From Ohtaekwangia koreensis (GTDB lineage: Bacteria > Bacteroidota > Bacteroidia > Cytophagales > Cyclobacteriaceae): a stretch of DNA of 64,000 nt. Made by a program: the position numbers and the translations under genes. Numbering within the stretch: position 1 is the first letter of the stretch; each line of letters starts with the position of its first letter. The stretch lies in the NCBI RefSeq assembly GCF_900167975.1, contig NZ_FUZU01000001.1, forward strand, positions 1,150,580-1,214,579. The letters run 5' to 3'. The notes below the pieces were generated by a model. That model did not search any database. It saw only the letters and a list, made by a program, of their open reading frames with translations, and was not told the origin of the DNA. Positions 10,858-17,931 of the stretch are shown one piece after another.

Positions 10858-11364
10858 ATGGACCAACAATATCTTTCAGCTTTCGGAGAAGTACTATTGT
10901 TCATTATAGGCGGTATTGTATTTATACTGGGCACATTTCTTTTGTCCAGAGTGGTTCGTCCGAATCGCCCGAATCCTGAGAAGCTCGCAACCTATGAGAG
11001 TGGGGAAGAACCTATTACGGCTGCATGGACGCAGTTCAACATCCGTTTTTATATTGTAGCACTGATATTCTTGTTGTTCGAAGTGGAGATCGTTTTTCTT
11101 TTTCCATGGGCAACAATTTTTGCCAACGAGAAACTGATCGCGGAAACTAACGGTGCGTGGGGATGGTTTTCATTGATAGAGATGGTAATCTTTATTTTCG
11201 TACTGGCACTTGGATTGGCGTATGCCTGGGTAAATGGCCACCTGGATTGGGTAAAGCCTGATCCGCGTCCTACTGAAGTAAAATCGGTAGTTCCAAAGGA
11301 ATTATACGATGCCATCAATACAAAGTATAAATCGAGACACAACGACAATCAAACGTCTCTATAA
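10858..11364 (+). CDS. nuoA: NADH-quinone oxidoreductase subunit A
   Basis: A 168-residue membrane subunit of respiratory complex I. Three hydrophobic helices are visible, with the family signatures ATYESGEEP and QFNIRFYIVALIFLLFEVEIVFLFPW. The length exceeds the usual ~120-140 residues because of a hydrophilic C-terminal extension after GHLDWVKPDPRP. It is separated from nuoB by three bases, clearly one transcript. In most genomes nuoC follows nuoB; here nuoC lies 17 kb downstream beyond an inserted gene island. Confidence 0.96.
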   Translation: MDQQYLSAFGEVLLFIIGGIVFILGTFLLSRVVRPNRPNPEKLATYESGEEPITAAWTQFNIRFYIVALIFLLFEVEIVFLFPWATIFANEKLIAETNGAWGWFSLIEMVIFIFVLALGLAYAWVNGHLDWVKPDPRPTEVKSVVPKELYDAINTKYKSRHNDNQTSL

Positions 11365-11367
11365 TTT

Positions 11368-11928
11368 TTGAAGATGAAGGGATTACTGGATCAGCGATTT
11401 GAACAAGGTGGTGTGATTGTAACACGGTTGGATGATCTGCTCAACTGGGCGCGGTTGTCTTCCATGTTTCCCATGACGTTTGGTATAGCATGCTGTGCTA
11501 TTGAATTCATGAGCACGGGCACAACTGTATATGATATGGATCGCTTTGGTATGGCGCCACGGTCATCACCGCGGCAGGCTGATGTAATGATCGTTGCCGG
11601 AACGGTAACATTCAAGATGGCCGATCGTATCAAACGACTATATGAACAAATGGCTGAGCCTCGCTATGTGATCTCGATGGGCTCGTGTTCAAATTGTGGA
11701 GGCCCATACTGGCAGCATGGTTATCATGTAGTAAAAGGTGTTGATCGCATCGTTCCTGTAGATGTATATGTACCGGGTTGCCCACCGAGACCCGAAGCTC
11801 TCATTGGAGGTTTTTTAAAACTCCAGGAGAAAATTCGAAACGAGAGCTTAATGGCACCTACGGCTATTGAGAAGTTGATGGAGAACCAACCCGTGGCGAT
11901 TACCGATAACACACTTCCCGTATCTTGA
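11368..11928 (+). CDS. nuoB: NADH-quinone oxidoreductase subunit B
   Basis: A 186-residue subunit that carries the N2 [4Fe-4S] cluster at the quinone site of complex I. Ligands are visible in [21 protein letters not shown] and [11 protein letters not shown]. The last ~15 residues are outside the conserved core, and the 3' 29 bases overlap the convergent end of the RlaP-like gene. The junction of the RNA-repair island thus falls exactly at the nuoB 3' end. Confidence 0.96.
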   Translation: MKMKGLLDQRFEQGGVIVTRLDDLLNWARLSSMFPMTFGIACCAIEFMSTGTTVYDMDRFGMAPRSSPRQADVMIVAGTVTFKMADRIKRLYEQMAEPRYVISMGSCSNCGGPYWQHGYHVVKGVDRIVPVDVYVPGCPPRPEALIGGFLKLQEKIRNESLMAPTAIEKLMENQPVAITDNTLPVS

Positions 11929-12967
11929 CGAGGAGATCCTCTGCAATTTTTTGATCAGGTGCATCGGGTAAGTCAGATGTTTTAAACAGGCTATCAACCA
12001 GTGCTATTTTTTCTTCAGCTTGCTTCAATAAATCTTCATACAGAAATTCTCCTGCACGTACACGTAGTAACCAATCACGTTCCTGCCGTCTTACGTTTAC
12101 TTGTTTATACTGTGCAATTTCTTCAGCCATGTTCAATAGCCGGAACACGTGCATCATATTTTTAGAATCATAATTTTTGCCATGGCTAATTGTGTTGCTA
12201 TAGCGTTCTTCATTTCGTTTTTCAACCCAATCCCAATACTCCTTATACTCGCGGCAATATATAGAGTAACCATCTTTATTGAAGCTCATGACAGCAACCG
12301 GTGCTATATCCTTCGGGAAAGAACTCAAGGAAACATCCTGCGCTTCTTCACCTGAATAGATTCCATGTAAGAGGATAGATTCTTTGAATTGAGATGCATG
12401 ATATATAGCATGTAAATCGCGCATGTGATCGATGCGCACTAAGCCGCAATCTTCTTGCAAATAGTGATTATGTGTAAGCCATTGTTGTAATGATATGGAT
12501 CGCTGACCTTGAATGACATAGCAGAAGTCTAGTATAGATTTACGCTGTTTGTCTATGGGGTTGAGTATCTTTTTGTTTAAGCCACGTGCTTTTTTTATCT
12601 GTGCATAAGCATACCCCGCAAAGCTCTGATTGCAAAGTCGCGATAGAAATATATCAGCATTAATATACTCCATTGCAGGATGTTTCAAGAGAATACAATC
12701 CTGTGGAGTGTTCAATAGTTCAAGAATGTTCGGGTTGTTCTTCGTTAGCAGATCAATGAATTTTTTTAATTCAAGATAGACTTCATCGTTCGTTTCGTTG
12801 TTGATCTGATCGGTGTATTGAAGCCCGTAAAATTCTTTTATCGGCAAAATGAAGACTCCCTTTATATCTGTATCAGAATGCGGTAAGGCTAGTCCGTAAG
12901 CCTGGCTGCCACTGATACACTTCAACAGAAGAGACGATGGTTCGTTATGTAATTGCTGAAGAGTCAT
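11900..12967 (-). CDS. RlaP-type nucleotidyltransferase (COG3541), second copy
   Basis: A 355-residue protein of the DNA polymerase beta superfamily. Near residue 20 the minimal nucleotidyltransferase motif reads SGSQAYGL then [11 protein letters not shown], that is GSxxxG followed by DxD. This places it with the YcgL/RlaP (RNA repair pathway DNA polymerase beta) group. The C-terminal half is helical. It overlaps the upstream RlaP-like gene by four bases (ATGA), so the two are translationally coupled and follow rtcB. Likely role: adding or repairing nucleotides on RNA 3' ends before RtcB ligation; this is inference from the family and its neighbours. Confidence 0.8.
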   Translation of the reverse strand: MTLQQLHNEPSSLLLKCISGSQAYGLALPHSDTDIKGVFILPIKEFYGLQYTDQINNETNDEVYLELKKFIDLLTKNNPNILELLNTPQDCILLKHPAMEYINADIFLSRLCNQSFAGYAYAQIKKARGLNKKILNPIDKQRKSILDFCYVIQGQRSISLQQWLTHNHYLQEDCGLVRIDHMRDLHAIYHASQFKESILLHGIYSGEEAQDVSLSSFPKDIAPVAVMSFNKDGYSIYCREYKEYWDWVEKRNEERYSNTISHGKNYDSKNMMHVFRLLNMAEEIAQYKQVNVRRQERDWLLRVRAGEFLYEDLLKQAEEKIALVDSLFKTSDLPDAPDQKIAEDLLVKIREVCYR

Positions 12968-13713
12968 TGTATATAATTTCTAAAGAGTCTATTTAATGAA
13001 TCGGATTTACCTATAGGAGGCACTTTGTCAGGGACAAGATTTTCGCAATAAGCAATCTGATCACGGATAAACTGGTGAAGCTCCTCAATGGGTTTAATTG
13101 TAAATTTTTCGTCTACTTGCTCTTTTTGTTTTAAAAGATCATCAACTATACTCGTAAGGTCTCCGTCCAGATATTTTCGAAGTGTGCCAAATTCCATAGG
13201 AGGAACCTCCTTTTTATCGGCAATCCACCGGCAGGCCAAAATTGGACGAAGTGCGTAAAAATATTTCTTAAGACGAATCTCTGCGCCACTGAGTTCGGTG
13301 TCAAAAACAGTTTTCGTCATACTCAAATAATGATGCATCAAAGCTCTCGGAGAAAAGTACTCCGGAAACAATAGTCTGATCGATGACAGAAATATATCAT
13401 CAGCCCTATATATGATTGGGGATTGAAGCCACTCGTAAAGTGGTCCATTCGATTTTCTGAAAAGGCGAAGCGCTTTACGAAGTTCCCATCCATTGATATC
13501 CAAAAGATCATTGATGGGCAATTCAATGACATCACGTTGCTCATCAATACCTAAATAGAAATCTTGAAAGTGAACGTAAATAAAACGGACATCGTAGTCG
13601 CTGTCAGTTGAGGCGAAGCCCCAACCCCTGCTGCCAGATTCGCAGGCAAAAAGAATTTTTATTTGATGGATACGCTTCAGTTCATCAAGTTTCTGTAGAA
13701 TAATACTTTTCAT
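12964..13713 (-). CDS. RlaP-type nucleotidyltransferase (COG3541), first copy
   Basis: A 249-residue protein with the clear motif CESGSRGWGF then DSDYDVRFIYV, the GSxxxGx(n)DxD signature of DNA polymerase beta-like nucleotidyltransferases of the YcgL/RlaP group. A helical region follows (MHHYLSMTKTVFDTELSG, RLKKYFYALRPILACRWI). It lies 78 bases after rtcB on the same strand, with a strong hairpin in the gap, and overlaps the second RlaP gene. Two adjacent divergent copies suggest different RNA substrates or a heteromer. Confidence 0.85.
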   Translation of the reverse strand: MKSIILQKLDELKRIHQIKILFACESGSRGWGFASTDSDYDVRFIYVHFQDFYLGIDEQRDVIELPINDLLDINGWELRKALRLFRKSNGPLYEWLQSPIIYRADDIFLSSIRLLFPEYFSPRALMHHYLSMTKTVFDTELSGAEIRLKKYFYALRPILACRWIADKKEVPPMEFGTLRKYLDGDLTSIVDDLLKQKEQVDEKFTIKPIEELHQFIRDQIAYCENLVPDKVPPIGKSDSLNRLFRNYIQ

Positions 13714-13747
13714 GAAATCACTTCAGTATATAATTATGAAAATGTAA

Positions 13748-13779
13748 TCAGGCTTCAAGTATAATAACCTGAAGCCTGA
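13748..13779 (-). other. Intercistronic RNA hairpin between rtcB and the rlaP genes
   Basis: A perfect 10-bp inverted repeat (TCAGGCTTCA ... TGAAGCCTGA) with a 12-base loop fills the gap between rtcB and the first rlaP gene. No U-run follows on the transcribed strand, so it looks like a processing, stability or partial-termination element rather than a full terminator. Confidence 0.6.
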
Positions 13780-13791
13780 ATAAATATAGGT

Positions 13792-15198
13792 TTAATCCAC
13801 CTCCTTAAATCTCTCGTCACCACACATTCGTACAATCTTAGGCATGAAGGATCCGAGTACCTCTACAAGATCTTTTTGATGCTCCATTACTTGGTGGATA
13901 TCTTTATAAGCCATCGGTGCTTCGTCAAGGCCGGAGCCGATTAATTCAACACCTGCTTGTGTTAGCACTTTGTTTACATGACCTGGTAAAATTGTCTGCT
14001 TTGCTTTTGTTCGCGACATCAATCTTCCTGCACCATGTGATGCTGAGTTAATTGAAGCAGCCAGGCCTTTACCACGTACTATAAATCCAGGCGAAGCCAT
14101 CGAACCCGGAATTATACCCAGCACACCTTCACCCGCAGGCGTTGCTCCCTTACGGTGAACGATGATGTCGTTACCAAGTATATCTTTTTCCTTCCACGCA
14201 AAGTTGTGGTGATTCTCAATCATCGCTAAAGGTGTTTCACGCAACCCGATGGCCATACGCTCATGAATCTGGTGATGACATGCGGATGCATAGTCACCGG
14301 CAAGGTTCATGGCAAGCCAGTACTCTTGCCCGGCTTCAGTATCCAGGTCCAGCCACGCGAGGTGTTTCGCTTCTTGCGGAAGTTTACAATTGTCCATGGC
14401 GATTTGCGTATAGTGGCGCGCTATATTTGCACCAAGTCCGCGCGACCCGGAATGTGAGAGTAACGCTATATATTCCCCTACCGGCAAATTGAATTCATTC
14501 ACCGGACTTAAAATCTCAACGATACCAAATTCAACAAAGTGATTTCCTCCACCGGATGAACCGATCTGTTGCCACGCACGGTCTTTCATCTGGCGTACGA
14601 TGCTGAGCTCTTTGAATTCTGTACGCTCAAGGACTTCGTGATCTTTAGGCTTCTTGAAAGTTGCTGTTCCAAACTTGGTATTATTCACAAGCATTTTCTT
14701 GAACTCATCTTTCTTTTCTTCAAGTATAGCAGGAGGTAAATCATATATCGTCATGCACATTCTGCATCCTATATCAACGCCTACGCCATACGGTATAACG
14801 GCATTCTTGGTGGCCAACACGCCACCAATCGGTAAGCCATAACCTTGATGTGCATCCGGCATTAAAGCACCTGCAACCGTAACGGGCAGACGCATTGCTA
14901 TAGCCATCTGGTTTAATGCCCCTTCTTCGATGGCTTCTGCACCATATATCTTATACGACTTCCCAGATTCTTCCAGGGCGATGGTATCATCTGCTGGTTT
15001 CAACAACTCTTTCACGATGGGTGAAAGTTTTTCATCGTCAATAAAAGCCGAAGGATTTTCTAATACTTGTCTTAAGAGAATCAATTGATCTTCCTGCTTT
15101 AATGCCGCGTATTCTTTTTTGATGATGTCTAACGCAAAGCCAATGGCTTTACCTTGCGTAAAGCCTATAGTTTTGAGGTCGTTTCCTGTTAAGTTCAT
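13792..15198 (-). CDS. rtcB: RtcB-family RNA-splicing/repair ligase, copy 1
   Basis: A GTP/Mn-dependent ligase joining 2',3'-cyclic phosphate or 3'-phosphate to 5'-OH RNA ends. Visible signatures are PDAHQGYGLPIGGV, GVDIGCRM (metal-ligand Cys), GGGNHFVEFG, LLSHSGSRGLG and ASHGAGR (the His that is guanylylated). The frame is open to 15243, but the -7 element at 15220-15227 and the operator at 15235-15257 lie inside that extension. The start is therefore the ATG at 15198 (MNLTGNDL) or 15210. It heads an operon with the two RlaP genes. A second, diverged RtcB is encoded at 27298-28707. Confidence 0.95.
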   Translation of the reverse strand: MNLTGNDLKTIGFTQGKAIGFALDIIKKEYAALKQEDQLILLRQVLENPSAFIDDEKLSPIVKELLKPADDTIALEESGKSYKIYGAEAIEEGALNQMAIAMRLPVTVAGALMPDAHQGYGLPIGGVLATKNAVIPYGVGVDIGCRMCMTIYDLPPAILEEKKDEFKKMLVNNTKFGTATFKKPKDHEVLERTEFKELSIVRQMKDRAWQQIGSSGGGNHFVEFGIVEILSPVNEFNLPVGEYIALLSHSGSRGLGANIARHYTQIAMDNCKLPQEAKHLAWLDLDTEAGQEYWLAMNLAGDYASACHHQIHERMAIGLRETPLAMIENHHNFAWKEKDILGNDIIVHRKGATPAGEGVLGIIPGSMASPGFIVRGKGLAASINSASHGAGRLMSRTKAKQTILPGHVNKVLTQAGVELIGSGLDEAPMAYKDIHQVMEHQKDLVEVLGSFMPKIVRMCGDERFKEVD

Positions 15199-15219
15199 TT
15201 GATTATTCATTTGTTGAAA

Positions 15220-15227
15220 CAAAGGTG
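15220..15227 (-). promoter_or_regulatory. Candidate -7 element of rtcB copy 1
   Basis: On the minus strand this reads CACCTTTG, one base off TAnnTTTG. Its plus-strand left edge is 15 bases from the left edge of the operator at 15235, exactly as at the ro promoter (17859 versus 17874). Confidence 0.55.
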
Positions 15228-15234
15228 AATAGTG

Positions 15235-15257
15235 AGTGCGCAATCTTTCTGCGTAGT
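15235..15257. promoter_or_regulatory. Operator of rtcB, inverted repeat shared with ro
   Basis: AGTGCGCA-N7-TGCGTAGT: one arm is identical to the ro/wyl operator at 17874-17896, the other arm is degenerate, and the 7-base spacer and distance to the -7 element are the same. A T-rich tract follows in both places. It is a probable activator or repressor site; the WYL protein encoded beside ro is the natural candidate to bind it. Confidence 0.65.
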
Positions 15258-15328
15258 AAATTTTTTATCTGATTTTTTCATAATCCCTTATCAGGATATG
15301 AGATTCGATCTTCCTGCATTCATTAAAG

Positions 15329-15336
15329 ACTACGCA
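15329..15336. promoter_or_regulatory. Isolated operator half-site
   Basis: ACTACGCA, identical to one arm of the ro/wyl operator, lies about 70 bases further upstream of rtcB without a recognisable partner arm. It could be chance; it is listed because the word recurs only near island promoters that I noticed. Confidence 0.3.
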
Positions 15337-15530
15337 TCGTGAAATCGTGCCCGTGTATGGAGGTAGGAAAGTGTATTTATAGTCACTTTCAAGTTTATTT
15401 ACCTTGTAATATTCAGCGTCGCAATAAAGGTTCTTTGTCCTTTTTAGCTAAAGCGAAGTTAAAATACGCGGGCAATCGGGAATATCTTCTGGAAGCGTCA
15501 AGCCAATTACTAAATAACACAATTGATTGA

Positions 15531-15538
15531 TACCTTTG
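15531..15538 (+). promoter_or_regulatory. -7 element of the small lipoprotein gene
   Basis: TACCTTTG fits TAnnTTTG and lies 25 bases before the ATG at 15564. The 15258-15530 stretch upstream holds only the operator half-site and no coding sequence I can support. Confidence 0.5.
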
Positions 15539-15563
15539 TGTATTGGAAAAAACGTGATAACTC

Positions 15564-15716
15564 ATGAAAAAAATCCTTGCTGCAATAATTGTTATGGCCA
15601 TCGCTCTTTCAGCGTGTCATTCTGATAAACCTGCGTACAGAACTTCGAATGGTAAAAAGAAATTGAAGCACTATAACAAGCTTCAATATGGAGAACGCAA
15701 AACCTTCAATCAGTAA
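15564..15716 (+). CDS. Small lipoprotein, 50 residues
   Basis: The short frame MKKILAAIIVMAIALSAC begins a canonical lipoprotein signal with lipobox ALSAC and lipidated Cys at residue 18. A 32-residue basic, Tyr/Lys-rich tail follows (HYNKLQYGERKTFNQ at the end). A TAnnTTTG promoter lies just upstream and a hairpin terminator about 180 bases downstream. Its strand is opposite to rtcB and ro. The function is unknown; its place inside an RNA-repair locus may be incidental. Confidence 0.6.
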   Translation: MKKILAAIIVMAIALSACHSDKPAYRTSNGKKKLKHYNKLQYGERKTFNQ

Positions 15717-15892
15717 AATCAACACGTAGGTTAAAAATTTCTATTCGAACCGGGATTATTTTGCGTGTAAATTATTACATCCAAAAGAAATCAACCGAGA
15801 TTCAAGTAAACAGAATCGTCAGTATTTTTTTAGCGTTCTTATATATCCTGTTAGGGAGAAGGAACAACACATCCTCAGCTGGAAAAATAGAA

Positions 15893-15920
15893 GTGCCGCA
15901 ATCAGCGGCACTGGTTTTTC
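15893..15920 (+). terminator. Rho-independent terminator after the small lipoprotein gene
   Basis: Stem AGTGCCGC / GCGGCACT with loop AATCA, followed by GG and a run of five T. It would end plus-strand transcripts from the lipoprotein promoter or from a TATTTTG-like element near 15757. Confidence 0.6.
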
Positions 15921-15979
15921 ATCAAGATATTTTAAAGGGCAAAAAGACCACGAGAGGCTTTTAGATTTACAGTCGAAGT

Positions 15980-16115
15980 AACTCTCATGTACGGCACCTT
16001 TTTTATGAAAGAGCGATGTTCGTATGGATTCAATCTGATAGAATCAGATATTGGATTCGAACCAATGGTCACCGCGAAGAATTTCCATTCTACGGCATCT
16101 CTCATATCTTAAAAA
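15980..16115 (-). ncRNA. Candidate Y-RNA-like tRNA mimic 2
   Basis: On the minus strand a perfect T-arm (stem ATTGG/CCAAT, loop TTCGAAT, plus positions 16050-16066) is stacked directly on a 7-bp hairpin (ATCTGAT-TCT-ATCAGAT, 16033-16049). It is preceded by a five-pair hairpin closed by a GGAA tetraloop (16078-16091) where a tRNA would have its anticodon arm. No 7-base anticodon loop exists. The position between ro and rtcB matches the yrl genes of enterobacterial rsr-yrl-rtc loci, whose RNAs carry a tRNA-like T-arm. Ends are estimates. Confidence 0.5.
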
Positions 16116-16134
16116 TCAAGGAGTAAAGGCGAAG

Positions 16135-16240
16135 CAAGTATAGGGGCGTGCTGCCCGGGATTCGAACCCGGAAAACTTTTCCGTACTGGACGGATGTGTG
16201 ATTCCTCCCCATCATGCGGAGCGAAGTAACCCGCTTCTAC
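16135..16240 (-). ncRNA. Candidate Y-RNA-like tRNA mimic 1
   Basis: On the minus strand there is a canonical T-arm (stem CCGGG/CCCGG, loop TTCGAAT, plus 16155-16171). The hairpin where the anticodon arm belongs has five pairs and only a 5-base loop (TCCGT-CCAGT-ACGGA, 16180-16194). A GCGG...CCGC hairpin lies at about 16216-16234. I could not pair a full 7-bp acceptor stem, so this is a tRNA mimic rather than a tRNA. It lies just downstream of ro on the same strand, the expected place for a Ro-binding Y RNA. Ends are approximate. Confidence 0.5.
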
Positions 16241-16269
16241 GACATCCTCGTTTGTTTAATTTCTTTTTA

Positions 16270-16300
16270 ACCTCCCCTTCACATCAGAAGGGGAGGGCAG
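16270..16300. terminator. Strong hairpin downstream of ro
   Basis: CCTCCCCTTC-ACATCA-GAAGGGGAGG is a perfect 10-bp stem. On the plus strand it is followed by GCAGCTTTTT. On the ro strand no clean U-run follows, so ro transcription may read through into the tRNA-mimic region or be processed here. Confidence 0.55.
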
Positions 16301-16304
16301 CTTT

Positions 16305-17834
16305 TTACAATTCTATTTTTTCAATTTCAGCGAGGGCACTCTCGCCATCTTCCAATGCTTTTAACACATCGAAAATTTTATCAGACCATCCTGCAATCAG
16401 GTATACATCATCATTACGAATATCGATGGGTGTATTACCATAGCCTGCCAGATCGAACAAATACAACCGTGCGGCTGGAGCAAGCTTTTTGTACTGCATC
16501 CATAAAGAAGTAATGCTATGCTGCGGTACATGATCAACGACGTTGCTGTTCCACAATTGGCAATCGGTGAACATCATGATCTTATCCACCACCTGACCCC
16601 GGTTTATCAAATCTTTCAATACCAGGTATCCATTGGTAGCATAGCCCACTTCACCTTCACGTTCGTAAAACTCCTGAACATTAGCGAGTATATTTCTTCG
16701 GGATACATGAATAATTTTCCAGGTATCGCCAAATATACCGGCTTGCACGCGTTCACAACGTGACTGTAACAGCATGCCCAACATCAGTCCTATATCATAG
16801 TTCATTATTTTGCTTTTGGCAGAAATAGACTTTTGCATAGAGCCGGATACATCACACGCTATAACTACAGAAGTATTGCTTTTAAATCCACGTATATTTA
16901 TAGCGCTATGTTCAACAGCCAGCTCCAAGGCATCAAGTACTTTTGGAACGAACTCTGATTGCAGAACTTTTACTTCACGGTATGCAGCCAGGAACCGGAA
17001 TGGTAACTGTTTCGCTTGAGCAACGGCATGGCCATTGGACAAAGTTGCGCATACATGATCTATAGCTTCAACAGAAACTCCGGCCTCCAGAATATTTCGT
17101 AGGTTACGAAGCAAGGCCATATAGCCTAACTTTTTACTGAAGATCAATTGTTCCCACGTAGTCCTGAAAGCATTTTGTTTTTCAAGCTCATTCGCGAATT
17201 TTTTTTGTCCCAGTGCCGATAACGTTGTCTCCCAGGTATATGGAATCTCGAGTATATCTTTAGCAATCTTATCAAATATACCTTGCTGTATTTCGTTCGC
17301 TGCTTTTGGGTGAACCAGAAACAACGCATCTTTCAACTTTATTTCGGCTGCCCGATTGTATTTAGCAAATTGGTATTCATCGAACCGATTGAATGCATCA
17401 GAAAGTCCATGCTGAATCTGCTTCGAAAGCTTATTCAATTTTTTTGTCCCCGTGCGTTGGTTCGCCACTTGATAGTATGCCAGCAACTCCATGATCTCAT
17501 CGGCACGTTGTACTACACCTTTAACTGCATTGCGGACTACTCCATTCGTAGATGGAATCTTTGCAAGCTCTACGGCCAATACCAACGGCATGCTACGCAT
17601 ATACATTTTAGAACGGGTATAGATAGCAAGCTGGGCTACAAATGCCGGATCGTTTTTAGCAATCAATGCGCGGATACGATCCACACGATTATCAGCAGAC
17701 TCATAAAACTTATCGCTAAGGGACGTTGTAACCACCGCGCTATATAAATCTGTGCGCACATCCATCGTAAATGCTTTTGCGTCTTCGTAGTTTGTTACAG
17801 CCTTTTTTGCTTTGCGGAACACATTGAATCTCAT
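16305..17834 (-). CDS. rsr: Ro60/TROVE-domain RNA-binding protein (Rsr)
   Basis: A 509-residue bacterial Ro protein. Residues about 1-320 are the TROVE HEAT-like ring (YEDAKAFTMDVRTDLYSAVV, FVAQLAIYTRSKMYMRSMPL), which binds misfolded RNA ends and Y RNA. Residues about 325-509 form a von Willebrand A domain with an intact MIDAS (VVIACDVSGSMQKS, later MMFTDCQ). Bacterial Ro works with Y RNAs and nucleases in RNA quality control and stress recovery. It is divergent from the WYL regulator gene, sharing a 97-base intergenic operator region, and tRNA mimics lie downstream. Confidence 0.95.
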   Translation of the reverse strand: MRFNVFRKAKKAVTNYEDAKAFTMDVRTDLYSAVVTTSLSDKFYESADNRVDRIRALIAKNDPAFVAQLAIYTRSKMYMRSMPLVLAVELAKIPSTNGVVRNAVKGVVQRADEIMELLAYYQVANQRTGTKKLNKLSKQIQHGLSDAFNRFDEYQFAKYNRAAEIKLKDALFLVHPKAANEIQQGIFDKIAKDILEIPYTWETTLSALGQKKFANELEKQNAFRTTWEQLIFSKKLGYMALLRNLRNILEAGVSVEAIDHVCATLSNGHAVAQAKQLPFRFLAAYREVKVLQSEFVPKVLDALELAVEHSAINIRGFKSNTSVVIACDVSGSMQKSISAKSKIMNYDIGLMLGMLLQSRCERVQAGIFGDTWKIIHVSRRNILANVQEFYEREGEVGYATNGYLVLKDLINRGQVVDKIMMFTDCQLWNSNVVDHVPQHSITSLWMQYKKLAPAARLYLFDLAGYGNTPIDIRNDDVYLIAGWSDKIFDVLKALEDGESALAEIEKIEL

Positions 17835-17858
17835 AACCCTTACATTTAATTAACGATT

Positions 17859-17866
17859 CAAAATAG
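17859..17866 (-). promoter_or_regulatory. Candidate -7 element of ro
   Basis: On the minus strand it reads CTATTTTG, near TAnnTTTG, 25 bases upstream of the ro ATG. It sits at the same offset from its operator as the rtcB -7 element does. Confidence 0.5.
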
Positions 17867-17873
17867 CAGGGCT

Positions 17874-17896
17874 ACTACGCAGCCTTTTTGCGTAGT
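17874..17896. promoter_or_regulatory. Operator in the ro/wyl divergent region
   Basis: A perfect inverted repeat ACTACGCA-N7-TGCGTAGT followed by a T-rich tract. An imperfect copy with identical geometry precedes rtcB. A dimeric regulator, most simply the adjacent WYL protein, is the expected ligand. Confidence 0.7.
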
Positions 17897-17931
17897 GAAT
17901 TTTTTTTCCGTTTTTTCTGAAAATTTTTACA

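Noticed and set aside
15761-15964. 67-codon TTG-started ORF
   Set aside because: The frame crosses the terminator hairpin at 15893-15920, has a weak start and no family resemblance; likely spurious.
16033-16066. A circularly permuted tRNA gene (T-arm followed by ATCTGAT-TCT-ATCAGAT as acceptor stem), attractive next to RtcB
   Set aside because: The sequence beyond the second acceptor strand shows no D-arm, no GG-containing D-loop and no anticodon arm, so the hairpin is better read as part of a Y-RNA-like mimic.
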